From assembly GCF_013459645.1 (NCBI RefSeq), contig NZ_CP054861.1, positions 5,444,001 to 5,508,000 of the forward strand: DNA of 64,000 bases, read 5' to 3'. The notes under the pieces are model-generated. The model made no database searches. It saw only the letters and a list, made by a program, of their open reading frames with translations, and was not told the DNA's origin. This document shows positions 17,324-25,813 of this stretch, in pieces. Position 1 is the first letter of the stretch, and the number at the start of each line of letters is the position of its first letter. Made by a program: the position numbers and the translations under genes. This DNA comes from Martelella sp. NC20 (lineage in GTDB: Bacteria; Pseudomonadota; Alphaproteobacteria; Rhizobiales; Rhizobiaceae).

Positions 17324-18816
17324 GCCGCTTCTCCCTTCCCCGATGACAGGAGGCCCATATACGCCTTCGCCGATGTCGTCTCCACGGTTGCTCTCGGCAG
17401 GTAGGGATAGATCGACAGATCAAGTCGCGGCGGCCGGCGCTCCACCCGGCAAAGAATCAGATGTTTGACGGCGTCGAAGCCGATCGCACCGAGATGAATG
17501 GCTTGCTTGATCGCCGCATGCAGGTCAGCCATATCGAAGCTTTCCAGCAGTCGAAGAACCTGCACGTATTCTCGCCGGCCATGCTTTGCCATGCGGCCTT
17601 CCATCAGACGGCACAGTGTCGCGAACTCCTCCGGCAGATCCCAGCCCTGCAAAGGGGCTGCCTGATCCAGCGCATTGATCTTCTGCTCGATCAGCGGCAG
17701 GTAATGCACAGGGTCGAAGATGACATCCTCCCGATCAAAGCTCCTGGGATGGCGGGCGATGATCTCGCCGCGGCAACCAATCACCACCTTGTCGACATAG
17801 CCTCGGACCCAGACGTCCTGGTGACCGTAGGCGACGGGTACGGAATAGTCGTTCGTCTTGTAGCGAACGAGAGACTGTGCCGTGACCCTGGCGCTGGCCT
17901 GATCGCAGGCGTCAAATGGGGAGGCTGGCAAGGACTGCATGGCAGCCAGATCACGCTGCAGCCGTTCACCGATCATCTCGCTCTCACCACGCAGCCTGTC
18001 GCGCTGGCGCTTGCGGCACTGTTCTTCCAGAAAGGCATTGAACGCATCCCACGTTGGAAACTGCGGGATGGGGACCATGAAGTTACGCCGCGCATAGCCC
18101 ACGAGGCCCTCGACATTCCCCTTGTCATTACCCTTTCCGGGGCGGCCATAGCGATCCCGGATCAGATAATGGGACAGGAACCCGCTGAACAGTGTTGCCC
18201 GCTTGCGCGTGCCATCAGGCAGGATCTTCGCCACAAGGCAGCGGTCATTGTCATAGACGATTGATGGAGGCACGGCCCCGAAGAAGGCGAACGCATGGAC
18301 GTGGCCATCGACCCAAGCCTCGGCTACCGCCGCCGGATAAGCCCGCACATAGCAACCGTCGCTATGCGGAAGATCGAGTACGAAGAAATGGGCTTTCTGC
18401 TCGACACCTCCGATCACGACCGTCGCCTCACCGAAATCGGCCTGCGCATGGCCGGGCGGATGAGAAAGCGGCACGAAGACTTCCTGACGGCGCTGTTCCC
18501 GCTCCCGGATATAGCCCTTGATAATCGTATAGCCGCCGGTGAACCCGCACTCATCACGAAGCCGGTCAAACACACGCTTGGCTGTATGGCGCTGTTTGCG
18601 CGGTACGTGTCTGTCTTCGTCCAACCAGTGGTCGATCGTTGAAACGAACGCGTCCAGCTTCGGCCGCCGGACCGGTGATTGTCGCTGATAGCCAGGAGGC
18701 GTCGAATACGACAACATCTTCGCTACGCTGTCGCGGGATATGTTGAAGTGCTTGGCTGCCTGACGTCGGCTCATCCCTTCCGAGACGGCCAGACGAACCT
18801 TCAGATAAAGTTCCAC
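17320..18816 (-). CDS. istA: IS21-family transposase IstA
   Basis: A 498-residue DDE transposase. An N-terminal helix-turn-helix (EGMSRRQAAKHFNISRDSVAKML) precedes the integrase core with the catalytic acids in QADFGEA, IVYDN and GNDKGNVEGLVGY. The full length and intact motifs suggest that the element is still active. istB follows with a four-base overlap. Confidence 0.95.
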   Translation of the reverse strand: MELYLKVRLAVSEGMSRRQAAKHFNISRDSVAKMLSYSTPPGYQRQSPVRRPKLDAFVSTIDHWLDEDRHVPRKQRHTAKRVFDRLRDECGFTGGYTIIKGYIREREQRRQEVFVPLSHPPGHAQADFGEATVVIGGVEQKAHFFVLDLPHSDGCYVRAYPAAVAEAWVDGHVHAFAFFGAVPPSIVYDNDRCLVAKILPDGTRKRATLFSGFLSHYLIRDRYGRPGKGNDKGNVEGLVGYARRNFMVPIPQFPTWDAFNAFLEEQCRKRQRDRLRGESEMIGERLQRDLAAMQSLPASPFDACDQASARVTAQSLVRYKTNDYSVPVAYGHQDVWVRGYVDKVVIGCRGEIIARHPRSFDREDVIFDPVHYLPLIEQKINALDQAAPLQGWDLPEEFATLCRLMEGRMAKHGRREYVQVLRLLESFDMADLHAAIKQAIHLGAIGFDAVKHLILCRVERRPPRLDLSIYPYLPRATVETTSAKAYMGLLSSGKGEAA

Positions 18817-18894
18817 GGTGTAGATCCTCTGTCCCTCCTGCGCTCATTGCAGAAGGAAAATAGGTGGCCGGATTTTACTCCGCCCGCGGACGAA

Positions 18895-19776
18895 TTATTC
18901 CGCCGCTTCCGTGGCCGACTTTTGCACCGCCGTTCTCACGTCAGAGGGATCGGGTGAGTGAGCCCGCATGAAATCGACGATCTCGGTATAGGAACCCAGC
19001 TCCGTTCCTGTCTTGCCGAGTGCGGTGCGCGCGGAGATGTAGGGAATCCGTGCGGACCCACGCCGATCGAACCGCTGGATCAGCGCGACCGGAAACGGCG
19101 TATCGGCCAGTTCCAACCGTGTCTCGGGCGTACGGATACCGCAGGCCGCGGCCAGGCGAAGGGTCGCGACCTCGACGCGCTCGATCGGTTGTTGATCGTG
19201 AACCGAGGTGAACTTCGCCAGCCACAGCACATCGCCATCCCTGACATTGGCTTTGGGGCGAGCGCCGCCGGAGCCGCCCGCGCCGGCCAGCGCCTGCATT
19301 TCCTCGGGCGAGATTTCCTTGCCTTGCTCATAGGCGCGCGCGATCGCCGTGATGGTTTCAAGATCGACCAGACGGGGAACGGCGTCGGCCGCCTTGCCGC
19401 GAATGACCTCGCCCTTGTCATCCAGAAAGCGCAACGCGCCTTGACGGCAGGCATCGTCGGAAAGCGTCAGATACTCGAATTCGTTGAGACCATTGCCATA
19501 GGCGCGTTCGAGCAGCCTGCGCCCCCAACTGTCCGGCGCCGCATCGGCGAAAACGCCCGCCAAGGCGTCGCGCATGTTGCCGGGCTGCCCCGAAGTGTGG
19601 AATGGGCCGGCCTCCAGAAGAAAGTCAGGCTGTATGGCGAAGGCGCGCGGGTTTTCCATCCATTCGGGACTATAAGTGAAGGTCGAGAATTGCCGTGGCC
19701 CAGCATGGGTGAAACGCAACTGGCCCACCGATGCCCGGGCTTCGCCAAGCGCAACATGGGCGACGAAATCGGCCAT
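18895..19776 (-). pseudogene. hipA: HipA-type toxin kinase, C-terminus cut by IS21
   Basis: A 293-residue frame whose first 279 residues or so are HipA (ADAAPDSWGRRLLERAYG, LAGAGGSGGARPKA, PFPVALIQRFDRRG). HipA kinases phosphorylate glutamyl-tRNA synthetase or other targets. The catalytic half with the D-x-H-x-K-N type motif is absent, because at 18938 the frame enters the IS21 end and stops 14 codons later. It should be inactive as a kinase. Its start overlaps the hipB stop (TGATG). A related fragment lies at 3448-3735. Confidence 0.85.
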
Positions 19777-20162
19777 CAGAAGGAGGCCCCGTCAGGGTCC
19801 ATAACGTCCTGTCGATCCTGCGTCTCCTCCGTCTGAGCCTTCTGCTTTTTCAGCCTTGCCGCGAAGGAGCGGCCCCTGCGCGGTCCGTGCTCCGCTGCCA
19901 GCGCCAGCCCCAGATCGTCCTTGCGGATATCGACCAGGTCAGCGAGCCGCTCCAGAAGGCCGAGCACAACGAGAACGTCGGCAAGCGTTCCGATGGCAAC
20001 GCCCGGATCACCTCGTTCAAGGCGGGCGATGGAGCTTGGCGAGGTGCCCGCACGCACGGCGAGATCCGCCACGGCGATGCCACGCCGCAGACGCGCGTTG
20101 CGAATATCCTGGCCCAGCCGTTCCAGTGCTGGTTTCGCCTTGGGGGAACCCATATCAATCAT
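19776..20162 (-). CDS. hipB: HipB-type XRE antitoxin/repressor
   Basis: A 128-residue protein with an XRE helix-turn-helix at about residues 16-65 (RLGQDIRNARLRRGIAVADL then TSPSSIARLERGDP) and a charged C-terminal tail. It overlaps hipA by one base at TGATG. The start could be the ATG at 20162 or the one at 20153. With hipA broken it may persist as a plain repressor. The AT-rich near-palindromes upstream are probable operators. Confidence 0.85.
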   Translation of the reverse strand: MIDMGSPKAKPALERLGQDIRNARLRRGIAVADLAVRAGTSPSSIARLERGDPGVAIGTLADVLVVLGLLERLADLVDIRKDDLGLALAAEHGPRRGRSFAARLKKQKAQTEETQDRQDVMDPDGASF

Positions 20163-20215
20163 CCATATTTGATAGAATGTCGCTATTAATCGATCATATA
20201 TGACTGATTACGTCT
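20163..20215 (-). promoter_or_regulatory. hipBA promoter/operator region
   Basis: This stretch is much more AT-rich than its surroundings. It contains the perfect palindrome TCATATATGA (20194-20203) and a related half (CATATTTGATAG) next to the start codon. Spaced palindromes before hipB are where HipB normally binds. The exact boxes are not certain. Confidence 0.45.
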
Positions 20216-20362
20216 TTGGTCAAGATTTCTAGCCAGTTTCCCCCAGCAGCGGTATCGTTTCGGTTCGACATCTTGCGGCCAGAAGGTGGGGAAGGCCTTC
20301 CCCTGCGTCCGAGCCTTGGGTCTCGGCCGACCCCTTCGAGCGGGGAGAACCCTGCAACGCCC

Positions 20363-20445
20363 CCAGAGTGAGAGAGCGGATCGGTTTCCGTGACGGGTGA
20401 ATAGCTGGGAGAGAGGCTCCCGCGCCCGTCGTGGAGATTGGTACC
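20363..20445 (+). promoter_or_regulatory. Shared leader, copy 1 (before DUF932 gene)
   Basis: This leader has blocks in common with those at 22929-23015 and, more loosely, 25715-25813: GAGTGAGAG, CGTGACGGGT, GAGAGAGGCTCCCG, GCCCGTCG and GGAG before the start. Part of it can fold (GGGAG 20407-20411 with CTCCC 20417-20421). It probably carries the promoter and 5' UTR of a co-regulated gene set. Confidence 0.55.
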
Positions 20446-21639
20446 ATGAACATGCAAGCACTCGATGCGTCCCGTAACACGAGCGGCGGTTACAAGGTGG
20501 ATGTCAGCCGTGGCGAGCGGATCGGCCGCGTCTCGTCCGAATGGTTCTCGCGTCCAGCCGACGAGCGCTACCTTTCCTTGTCCGAGTTGGCCCACACGGT
20601 CCGCGACCGCACCGAACGCAGCCGGACGCGGGTGGTGGAGAGCGGGCTCATCCATGTCGAGGCGAACCGCAACGATTCGGAGCGGTTGGCCCTCATCCTG
20701 CCGGGCACGGATGCGGCAATCGCGCCAACGCACTGGTCCTTTGGACAGCTCGCCAACCTGGTCGGAGCGCCCGCCGCCTATCTCAGGCAGCTCCCAGCCG
20801 CACTTGCCGCCATCAACCTGCAATACGGCCTAACCTCCAATCGGGCTGAGCAGATCAAGACGCTCGAAACCGACAACGGCCGGGTCGAGCTGCGCGCCGT
20901 CACCGGGCCGGACTACGGCCGCATCTTCGACCATGAGCTGGTTGAGGCCGTGCAGCGCATCGCCGGCAACGGCACGGGCGACACCCGATGGAAGGTGCCG
21001 GGCGTGCTCGACTGGTCGACCGGCGTCTACAATCCGCGCGTCGACATCACCAGGGACACGACCACGCTCTACGCCTCGGATCGTGATGTCTTCCTCTTTC
21101 TCGTCGACGATCTGAATCCGATCGAAGCCGGCCGCCTGCCGGACGGATCGCCCGACCTGTTCTTCCGGGGCTTCTACTGCTGGAATTCGGAAGTCGGGGC
21201 CAAGAGCCTTGGCATGGCGAGCTTCTATCTGCGTGCCGTTTGCCAAAATCGCAATTTGTGGGGCGTTGAGGATTTCGAGGAAATCACCATCCGCCACAGC
21301 AAATATGCCGCCAACCGCTTCTCCCATGAGGCGGCGCCGGCGCTCCTGAACTTCGCGAACTCGTCGCCAATGCCCTTCGTCAACGGCATCAGGGCCGCCC
21401 GCGAACGGATTGTCTCCAAGACTGACGAGGACCGCACCGATTTCCTGCGCCGTCGCGGTTTCTCCAAGATCGAGACCAGCAAGATCATCGACACGGTGCT
21501 GGCCGAGGAAGGTCGCCCGCCCGAAAGCATCTTCGATTTCGTGCAGGGCATCACCGCCGTCGCGCGTGACAAGCCGCATCAGGATGCCCGCCTCGATATG
21601 GAGGGCAAAGCGAAGAAGCTGCTCGATCGGGCGGCCTGA
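20446..21639 (+). CDS. DUF932 domain protein
   Basis: About 397 residues of the DUF932 (phage/plasmid-like) family, with FGQLANLVGAPAAYLRQLP, VELRAVTGPDYGRIFDHEL and FYLRAVCQNRNLWGVE. The family is common on conjugative plasmids and ICEs and has no firm biochemical role. I chose the ATG at 20446 because a GGAG ribosome site lies at 20432 and the upstream GTG would sit on it. It is backbone rather than cargo. Confidence 0.85.
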   Translation: MNMQALDASRNTSGGYKVDVSRGERIGRVSSEWFSRPADERYLSLSELAHTVRDRTERSRTRVVESGLIHVEANRNDSERLALILPGTDAAIAPTHWSFGQLANLVGAPAAYLRQLPAALAAINLQYGLTSNRAEQIKTLETDNGRVELRAVTGPDYGRIFDHELVEAVQRIAGNGTGDTRWKVPGVLDWSTGVYNPRVDITRDTTTLYASDRDVFLFLVDDLNPIEAGRLPDGSPDLFFRGFYCWNSEVGAKSLGMASFYLRAVCQNRNLWGVEDFEEITIRHSKYAANRFSHEAAPALLNFANSSPMPFVNGIRAARERIVSKTDEDRTDFLRRRGFSKIETSKIIDTVLAEEGRPPESIFDFVQGITAVARDKPHQDARLDMEGKAKKLLDRAA

Positions 21640-21715
21640 ATTACTCAAAGCCGGAAATGCAGATGTCCGTGTTTCCGGCTTGCTATCTGGTTGATCCAAT
21701 ATGTCAAAAACAGGC

Positions 21716-22849
21716 CTACGCGGTGGAGACACCCTCTCGCTCCAGAACCGCTCGCACCTCTTCAAAAGCTGCGGCTATATTGTTGCGAGGAAATCTGATC
21801 TGACCAAGACCCTGAATGTTCGAGAACTCCGCACATCCCTCCTCCAACAGGACTATGGCTTTGGTGAAGCCGAGACGACCCTGAAAAAGCCCTACCTCAT
21901 GAATGACATTCATCCGAGCACGCTCGGACCCGTCTTTCATTTCATCTTCAGCGGTAAGTACGACCAAGGCACACGCCGCGCCGTCCAGCATCTCTGACAG
22001 GCGCGCGATATTTGTGACGCCAGCCACGGGAACGCGGTTGAATTCCTCATAAGGCAGCCCCAGTCGACCCACCACGAAATCCTTCAACTCTCGCCACAAA
22101 GGTGATCGGCCGTGGCCAATGAATACATTGGTTCCTATCCGCTCTTCTCTACGACTTTTCTTACTGCGGCGACCCAAATGAGAACCCGCCTTTCTAGCAA
22201 TTTTACTTAGCCCGCCACATTCATCGGCAGGAATTTGTAGGGCCGCAATTTTTGCAATAACTTCTTGGTGAGGTGCGAGGTGCAGGCCGCCGCTAATCGC
22301 ATTACTGTCGCGCGACCAAACTTGACCGCTTGGTAGCATGGCGCGACCTAAAACATCTGCGGTTGGCAGAGATATTTTCTCCGCCTCATCTTTTAGCCTT
22401 CGGAGAAACTCGTCACTTTCTTCATCCAAAGCGACCGTCAATTCTGAAATAATTTCATCTCGGATTTCTTCAATTTTTTCACGTATTGCCGCGCTATCAC
22501 GGATGGCTAGTGTAATATCCGGATTACCTGCTCGCCGCTCGATCTCCTCCTTCACGGCCCCACTTGGGTATTCCTGCCAATCGCCAACAGATCCCATGCT
22601 GGTAAAACTCATGTCCATTAGCCCCCATTCCGGACTAAACTGCGCTCCTGGTGGTCGAGACGACAAATTAGAATAATAGACATAGGCATGATAACCCATG
22701 TTGGAACCACTCCAGGATTCTTGAAGACGCACCGCCTCATCCATTATTTTTTTGAGTTGAGGTTGGTGCACCTGCTTAAATGCCTCAGATAATTTTTGTA
22801 AGTCTTCAGCATATCCTAATAAGCTCAATGGATTTCTCCCAGGCAACAA
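21716..22849 (-). CDS. TIR-like (PF10137-type) nucleotide-binding domain protein
   Basis: A 377-residue protein. The N-terminal 230 residues are largely helical and unrecognised (a charged coiled region near 95-160, then a basic linker GRRSKKSRREER). Residues about 241-372 match the TIR-like domain used as an NADase effector in some CBASS and Pycsar systems: NVFIGHGRSPLWRELKDF, VAGVTNIARLSEMLDGA, VVLTAEDE and NVIHEVGLFQGRLG, where Glu318 is in the catalytic-glutamate position. The start is a TTG at 22849 or, with a better GGGAGA ribosome site, the TTG at 22831. It sits on the opposite strand between two backbone genes, is AT-richer, and has no cyclase partner nearby, so it looks like a single-gene inserted defence cargo. 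Confidence 0.78.
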   Translation of the reverse strand: MLPGRNPLSLLGYAEDLQKLSEAFKQVHQPQLKKIMDEAVRLQESWSGSNMGYHAYVYYSNLSSRPPGAQFSPEWGLMDMSFTSMGSVGDWQEYPSGAVKEEIERRAGNPDITLAIRDSAAIREKIEEIRDEIISELTVALDEESDEFLRRLKDEAEKISLPTADVLGRAMLPSGQVWSRDSNAISGGLHLAPHQEVIAKIAALQIPADECGGLSKIARKAGSHLGRRSKKSRREERIGTNVFIGHGRSPLWRELKDFVVGRLGLPYEEFNRVPVAGVTNIARLSEMLDGAACALVVLTAEDEMKDGSERARMNVIHEVGLFQGRLGFTKAIVLLEEGCAEFSNIQGLGQIRFPRNNIAAAFEEVRAVLEREGVSTA

Positions 22850-22928
22850 ATGGCATTGATTCGATTTTCTTGATTATTGTAGGGCTTCTGTCCCTTTCTG
22901 TATCCACATCTTCGGTAGGCGCTGCCCT

Positions 22929-23015
22929 CCAAGAGTGAGAGGGCGGCGCTTCGCTTCGTGACGGGTTGGAGGTCGAGAGAGAGGCTCCCGGCCGCCCGTC
23001 GCGGAGTAAATCCCG
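22929..23015 (+). promoter_or_regulatory. Shared leader, copy 2 (before parB-like gene)
   Basis: Contains GAGTGAGAG, TTCGTGACGGGTT, GAGAGAGGCTCCCG, GCCCGTCGCGGAG in the same order and spacing as copy 1 at 20363-20445. The GGAG at the end serves as the ribosome site for the ATG at 23016. Confidence 0.55.
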
Positions 23016-23552
23016 ATGGCTACTGCCGTTCAGAAGATCACCCTGTCGTCCTCGCGCGACATTCCCTTCAACAAGCTGGTGCTGAGCCAGTCCAACGTCC
23101 GGCGCATCAAGGCCGGCGTCTCGATCGAGGATCTGGCGGCCTCGATCGCCCGTCGCGGTCTGATCCAGAGCATCAGCGTCTTCCCGGTCGTCGATGCCGA
23201 GGGCAACGAGACCGGCATGTTCGAGGTGCCCGCCGGCGGCCGCCGCTTCCGCGCGCTCGAACTGCTGGTGAAGCAGAAGCGTCTCGCCAAAGTCGCGCCC
23301 GTCCCTTGCGTGGTCCGCGATCGCGACGGCGCCATCCTCCCCGAGGAGGTGTCCCTCGCCGAGAACATCGAGCGCGCTGCGCTCCATCCGCTCGATCAGT
23401 TTCGCGCCTTCCACGACATGCTGATCAAGGGCATGACCGAGGAGGAGATCGCCGCGGCGTTCTTCGTGCCCGTCAACGTGGTCAAGCAGCGGTTGCGCCT
23501 CGCGACCGTCTCACCGGTCCTCCACGACGTCTATGCCGACGAGACGGCATGA
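23016..23552 (+). CDS. ParB-like protein, N-terminal part
   Basis: A 178-residue ParB/Sulfiredoxin-type N-terminal domain: NKLVLSQSNVRRI, SIEDLAASIARRGLIQSISV, VPAGGRRFRALELL and SLAENIERAALHPLDQFRAF, followed by a helix-turn-helix segment (MTEEEIAAAFFVPVNVVKQR). It stops at 23552, while the next frame continues with the rest of the expected protein from the ATG at 23549. In relatives I would expect one protein of about 700 residues. The ATGA overlap allows coupled translation, so this may be a true split gene or a frameshift. Confidence 0.8.
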   Translation: MATAVQKITLSSSRDIPFNKLVLSQSNVRRIKAGVSIEDLAASIARRGLIQSISVFPVVDAEGNETGMFEVPAGGRRFRALELLVKQKRLAKVAPVPCVVRDRDGAILPEEVSLAENIERAALHPLDQFRAFHDMLIKGMTEEEIAAAFFVPVNVVKQRLRLATVSPVLHDVYADETA

Positions 23553-25162
23553 CGCTGGAGCAGCTCATGGCCTTCACGGTCTCCCAAGACCACGAGCGTC
23601 AGACCCAGGTCTGGGACGCGATCAAGGACGCCTGGTCGAAGGAGCCCTATCAGATCCGGCGCATGCTGACCGAGACCACGGTGCGCGCGTCCGACAAGCG
23701 TGCCGTCTTCCTCGGCATCGAAGCCTATGAGGCGGCTGGCGGCACCGTCATGCGCGACCTCTTCCAGGCCGATGATGGCGGCTGGCTGCAGGACGTGGGG
23801 CTTCTCGATCGCCTCGTCGCCGAGAAGCTGAAGGCCGAGGCCGAGGCGATCGCCGTCGAAGGCTGGAAGTGGATCGAGGTCGCGGTCAGCTTCCCCTACG
23901 ACGCGGTACGCGGCCTGCACGAGGTTCCCGGCGTGCCGATCGATCTGGCGGTCGAGGAACAAGCGACCATCGAGGCGCTCAACGCCGAGCAGGCCAGGCT
24001 TGAAGCGGAATATCAGGACGCCGACGAACTGCCTGATGAGATCGACGAGCGTCTAGGTGAAATCGAGACGGCACTGGCAGCCTTCGACGACCGGCCCAAG
24101 CACTTCGACCCGGCCGACATCGCCATCGCCGGCGTCTTCGTCAGCATCGACGCCAACGGATCGCTTTCGGTCGATCGCGGCTTCGTCCGGCCCGAGGATG
24201 TGCCTCAGGTCCGGACCGATGGTGAGGAAGAATCGGAGACGGATACCGAATCCGCCGGCACCCCGAGCCCCTCTGTGCAACGCGCTGTTATAACTATCGG
24301 CGGCCAGCCCGCCGAGTCCGATGACGACGATGAGGACGACGGGATCAAGCCGCTGCCCGAACGCCTCATCGTTGAGCTGACCGCCTACCGCACCCTCGCG
24401 TTGCGCAACGCGGTGGCTGAAAACCCGCACATCGCCATGACGGCGTTTCTCCACAAGCTGGTCTCGGACAACTTCATGACCCGCATGTACACGGGCGCCA
24501 TGGAAGCCGGGGTGAAGCACATCTTCTTCCCGGTTCAGGACGAGACGCTGAAGGACAGCCCCTCCGCGCGGGCCGTGCAGGAGCGTCACGACGCCTGGGC
24601 CGCCGACATCCCGAAGGACGACGACGCCCTATGGGACTGGCTCGCCGCGCTTGACGATGCCAGCCGCATGGCGCTGCTGGCGCATTGCGTCAGTTATGGG
24701 GTCAACGCGCTCTATGAGCGGCCGAACCCGCACAGCGCGGGCGGCGTGTCGCAGCACACGCTCGATATGAGGCTCGCGCAGGCCGACCGGCTGACGCGGG
24801 CGACCGGGCTCGACATCGTCGAAGCTGGGTGGCGCCCGACCTTCGGCAACTACCTCAACCGTGTCACCAAGCCGCGCATCCTCGAAGCCGTCCGGGAAGG
24901 CGCCGGCGAACGGGCGGCCCAGCTCATCGACCATCTGAAAAAGGGCGATATGGCCAAGGAGGCCGAGCGTCTCCTGGCCGATAGTGGCTGGCTACCCGAG
25001 CCGCTTCGGTTGGCCGGCGTTGACGGCGATCCCGCAGCGGACACGGATGGCGGCGGTGAAGCCGACGGGGCCGAGCTGCCTGACTTCCTCAGCACTGAGG
25101 ATGACTCGGAATTGCCGGCCGATGGCGAGGACGACGAACGTCAGCTCATCGCCGCCGAATGA
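23549..25162 (+). CDS. ParB-like protein, C-terminal part (split or frameshifted)
   Basis: 537 residues that continue the ParB-like protein in the -1 frame, starting MTLEQLMAFTVSQDHERQ. The region has long acidic stretches (ESDDDDEDDGIKPLPERL) and helical segments such as MTAFLHKLVSDNF and LAALDDASRMALLAHC. This long C-terminal part is characteristic of plasmid/ICE ParB-like proteins. If the two parts are translated separately, the ATGA overlap gives coupled, equal production. DNA-binding specificity cannot be judged. Confidence 0.75.
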   Translation: MTLEQLMAFTVSQDHERQTQVWDAIKDAWSKEPYQIRRMLTETTVRASDKRAVFLGIEAYEAAGGTVMRDLFQADDGGWLQDVGLLDRLVAEKLKAEAEAIAVEGWKWIEVAVSFPYDAVRGLHEVPGVPIDLAVEEQATIEALNAEQARLEAEYQDADELPDEIDERLGEIETALAAFDDRPKHFDPADIAIAGVFVSIDANGSLSVDRGFVRPEDVPQVRTDGEEESETDTESAGTPSPSVQRAVITIGGQPAESDDDDEDDGIKPLPERLIVELTAYRTLALRNAVAENPHIAMTAFLHKLVSDNFMTRMYTGAMEAGVKHIFFPVQDETLKDSPSARAVQERHDAWAADIPKDDDALWDWLAALDDASRMALLAHCVSYGVNALYERPNPHSAGGVSQHTLDMRLAQADRLTRATGLDIVEAGWRPTFGNYLNRVTKPRILEAVREGAGERAAQLIDHLKKGDMAKEAERLLADSGWLPEPLRLAGVDGDPAADTDGGGEADGAELPDFLSTEDDSELPADGEDDERQLIAAE

Positions 25163-25215
25163 GCGGTTCGCGGGGCGGCTTCGGCCGCTCCGCACCTTCC
25201 AATTCCAACCACTCT

Positions 25216-25247
25216 GAGCCCGGCCCTGCGCCGGGCTCTTTTCGTTT
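25216..25247 (+). terminator. Intrinsic terminator after parB-like gene
   Basis: GAGCCCGGC (25216-25224), a 5-base loop, GCCGGGCTC (25230-25238), then TTTTCGTTT. The stem is a perfect 9 bp followed by a T-rich run, a standard rho-independent terminator. The ribosome site of the next gene (AGGAG, 25249) follows at once. Confidence 0.85.
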
Positions 25248-25259
25248 CAGGAGCCTGAT

Positions 25260-25661
25260 ATGGCCGAATATCTCACCCGCTTCTCCTGCCTGCTGGACGT
25301 CGGCTCGGTTACCAATGTCGCGCGGGCCTTCGACATCTACACCGCGCTGATGGCCGAGAACGGTCGCGAGGACCCGCCCGCCGAACCCTTCCTGCTCTCG
25401 CTCACGCCCGAGCATGGCGCGACGCGCCTTTGGCTTCGCGACCCCGGAACCGCCGATCCGCAATTGCTGGTCACCTTCGTCACCCGCTGCGCCGAGGCGT
25501 TCGCGCTCTCCGGCACCTGGGGGTTTCAATGGGCCGGCATTGCCTCGGACCCTGTCGTCGACGGTTTCTCCGGCGGTGCCCATCTGCTCGATCTCTCCAC
25601 CGGCCGCACGATCGAGTGGATCAGCACCGGCCGGTGGCTGGCTGAGGGCGGTGTGCGATGA
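25260..25661 (+). CDS. Hypothetical ICE/plasmid backbone protein
   Basis: A 133-residue acidic protein with AEYLTRFSCLLDVGSVTNV at the start and GTWGFQWAGIASDP in the second half. It has no signal peptide or membrane segment. It is bracketed by two intrinsic terminators and preceded by a good AGGAG ribosome site, so it is probably read from its own promoter or by read-through. Small proteins like this sit between parB and the methylase/helicase gene in related elements. Function unknown. Confidence 0.7.
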   Translation: MAEYLTRFSCLLDVGSVTNVARAFDIYTALMAENGREDPPAEPFLLSLTPEHGATRLWLRDPGTADPQLLVTFVTRCAEAFALSGTWGFQWAGIASDPVVDGFSGGAHLLDLSTGRTIEWISTGRWLAEGGVR

Positions 25662-25676
25662 TTCCCGCCCATACGC

Positions 25677-25707
25677 GCGCCCGGCCTTGCGGTCGGGCGC
25701 TTTTTTT
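25677..25707 (+). terminator. Intrinsic terminator
   Basis: GCGCCCGGCC (25677-25686), loop TTGC, GGTCGGGCGC (25691-25700), then seven Ts. It has a 10-bp stem with one mismatch-type pair. It ends the small hypothetical gene. Confidence 0.85.
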
Positions 25708-25714
25708 ATGTCAG

Positions 25715-25813
25715 CGGACGAGAGGGAGAGGACGGCCGGGACGGGTCGAGTCCGGGCGGTCGAGAGAGAGCGCCGACCGGGCTTGTCCCTTCCGCTCTCC
25801 CGAGGTTCCTCCC
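25715..25813 (+). promoter_or_regulatory. Shared leader, copy 3 (looser match)
   Basis: Contains GAGAGGGAGAGGACGG, GGGACGGGTCGAG and GGTCGAGAGAGAG in the order seen in copies 1 and 2, upstream of the methylase/helicase gene at 25814. The match is weaker in the second half. Confidence 0.4.

Larger units (their letters stand above)
16433..18938. mobile_element. IS21-family insertion sequence, complete
   Basis: About 2506 bp with istA and istB on the minus strand. The termini are TGTCAACGGCGG... at 16433 and the inverted ...CCGCCGTTCTCA at 18938; aligned as inverted repeats they agree at most positions of a 28-bp stretch. As is usual for IS21, further internal copies of the GTGGCCG-(A/T/C)TTTT-C type are present (16471-16485, and 18862-18876 beside 18911-18925). 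The bases flanking the two ends do not form a clear target duplication. The flanking genes are different and both cut, so the element probably took part in a deletion. Confidence 0.88.

Noticed and set aside
16427..18944. Search for a target-site duplication around the IS21 element
   Set aside because: Left flank ...CACG and right flank CGTC... do not form a direct repeat, so no duplication is annotated.
22958..25162. 734-codon frame covering both ParB-like parts
   Set aside because: Its first 197 codons read in the wrong frame through the ParB N-terminal domain and give an arginine-rich nonsense sequence. Only the part from 23549 is real.
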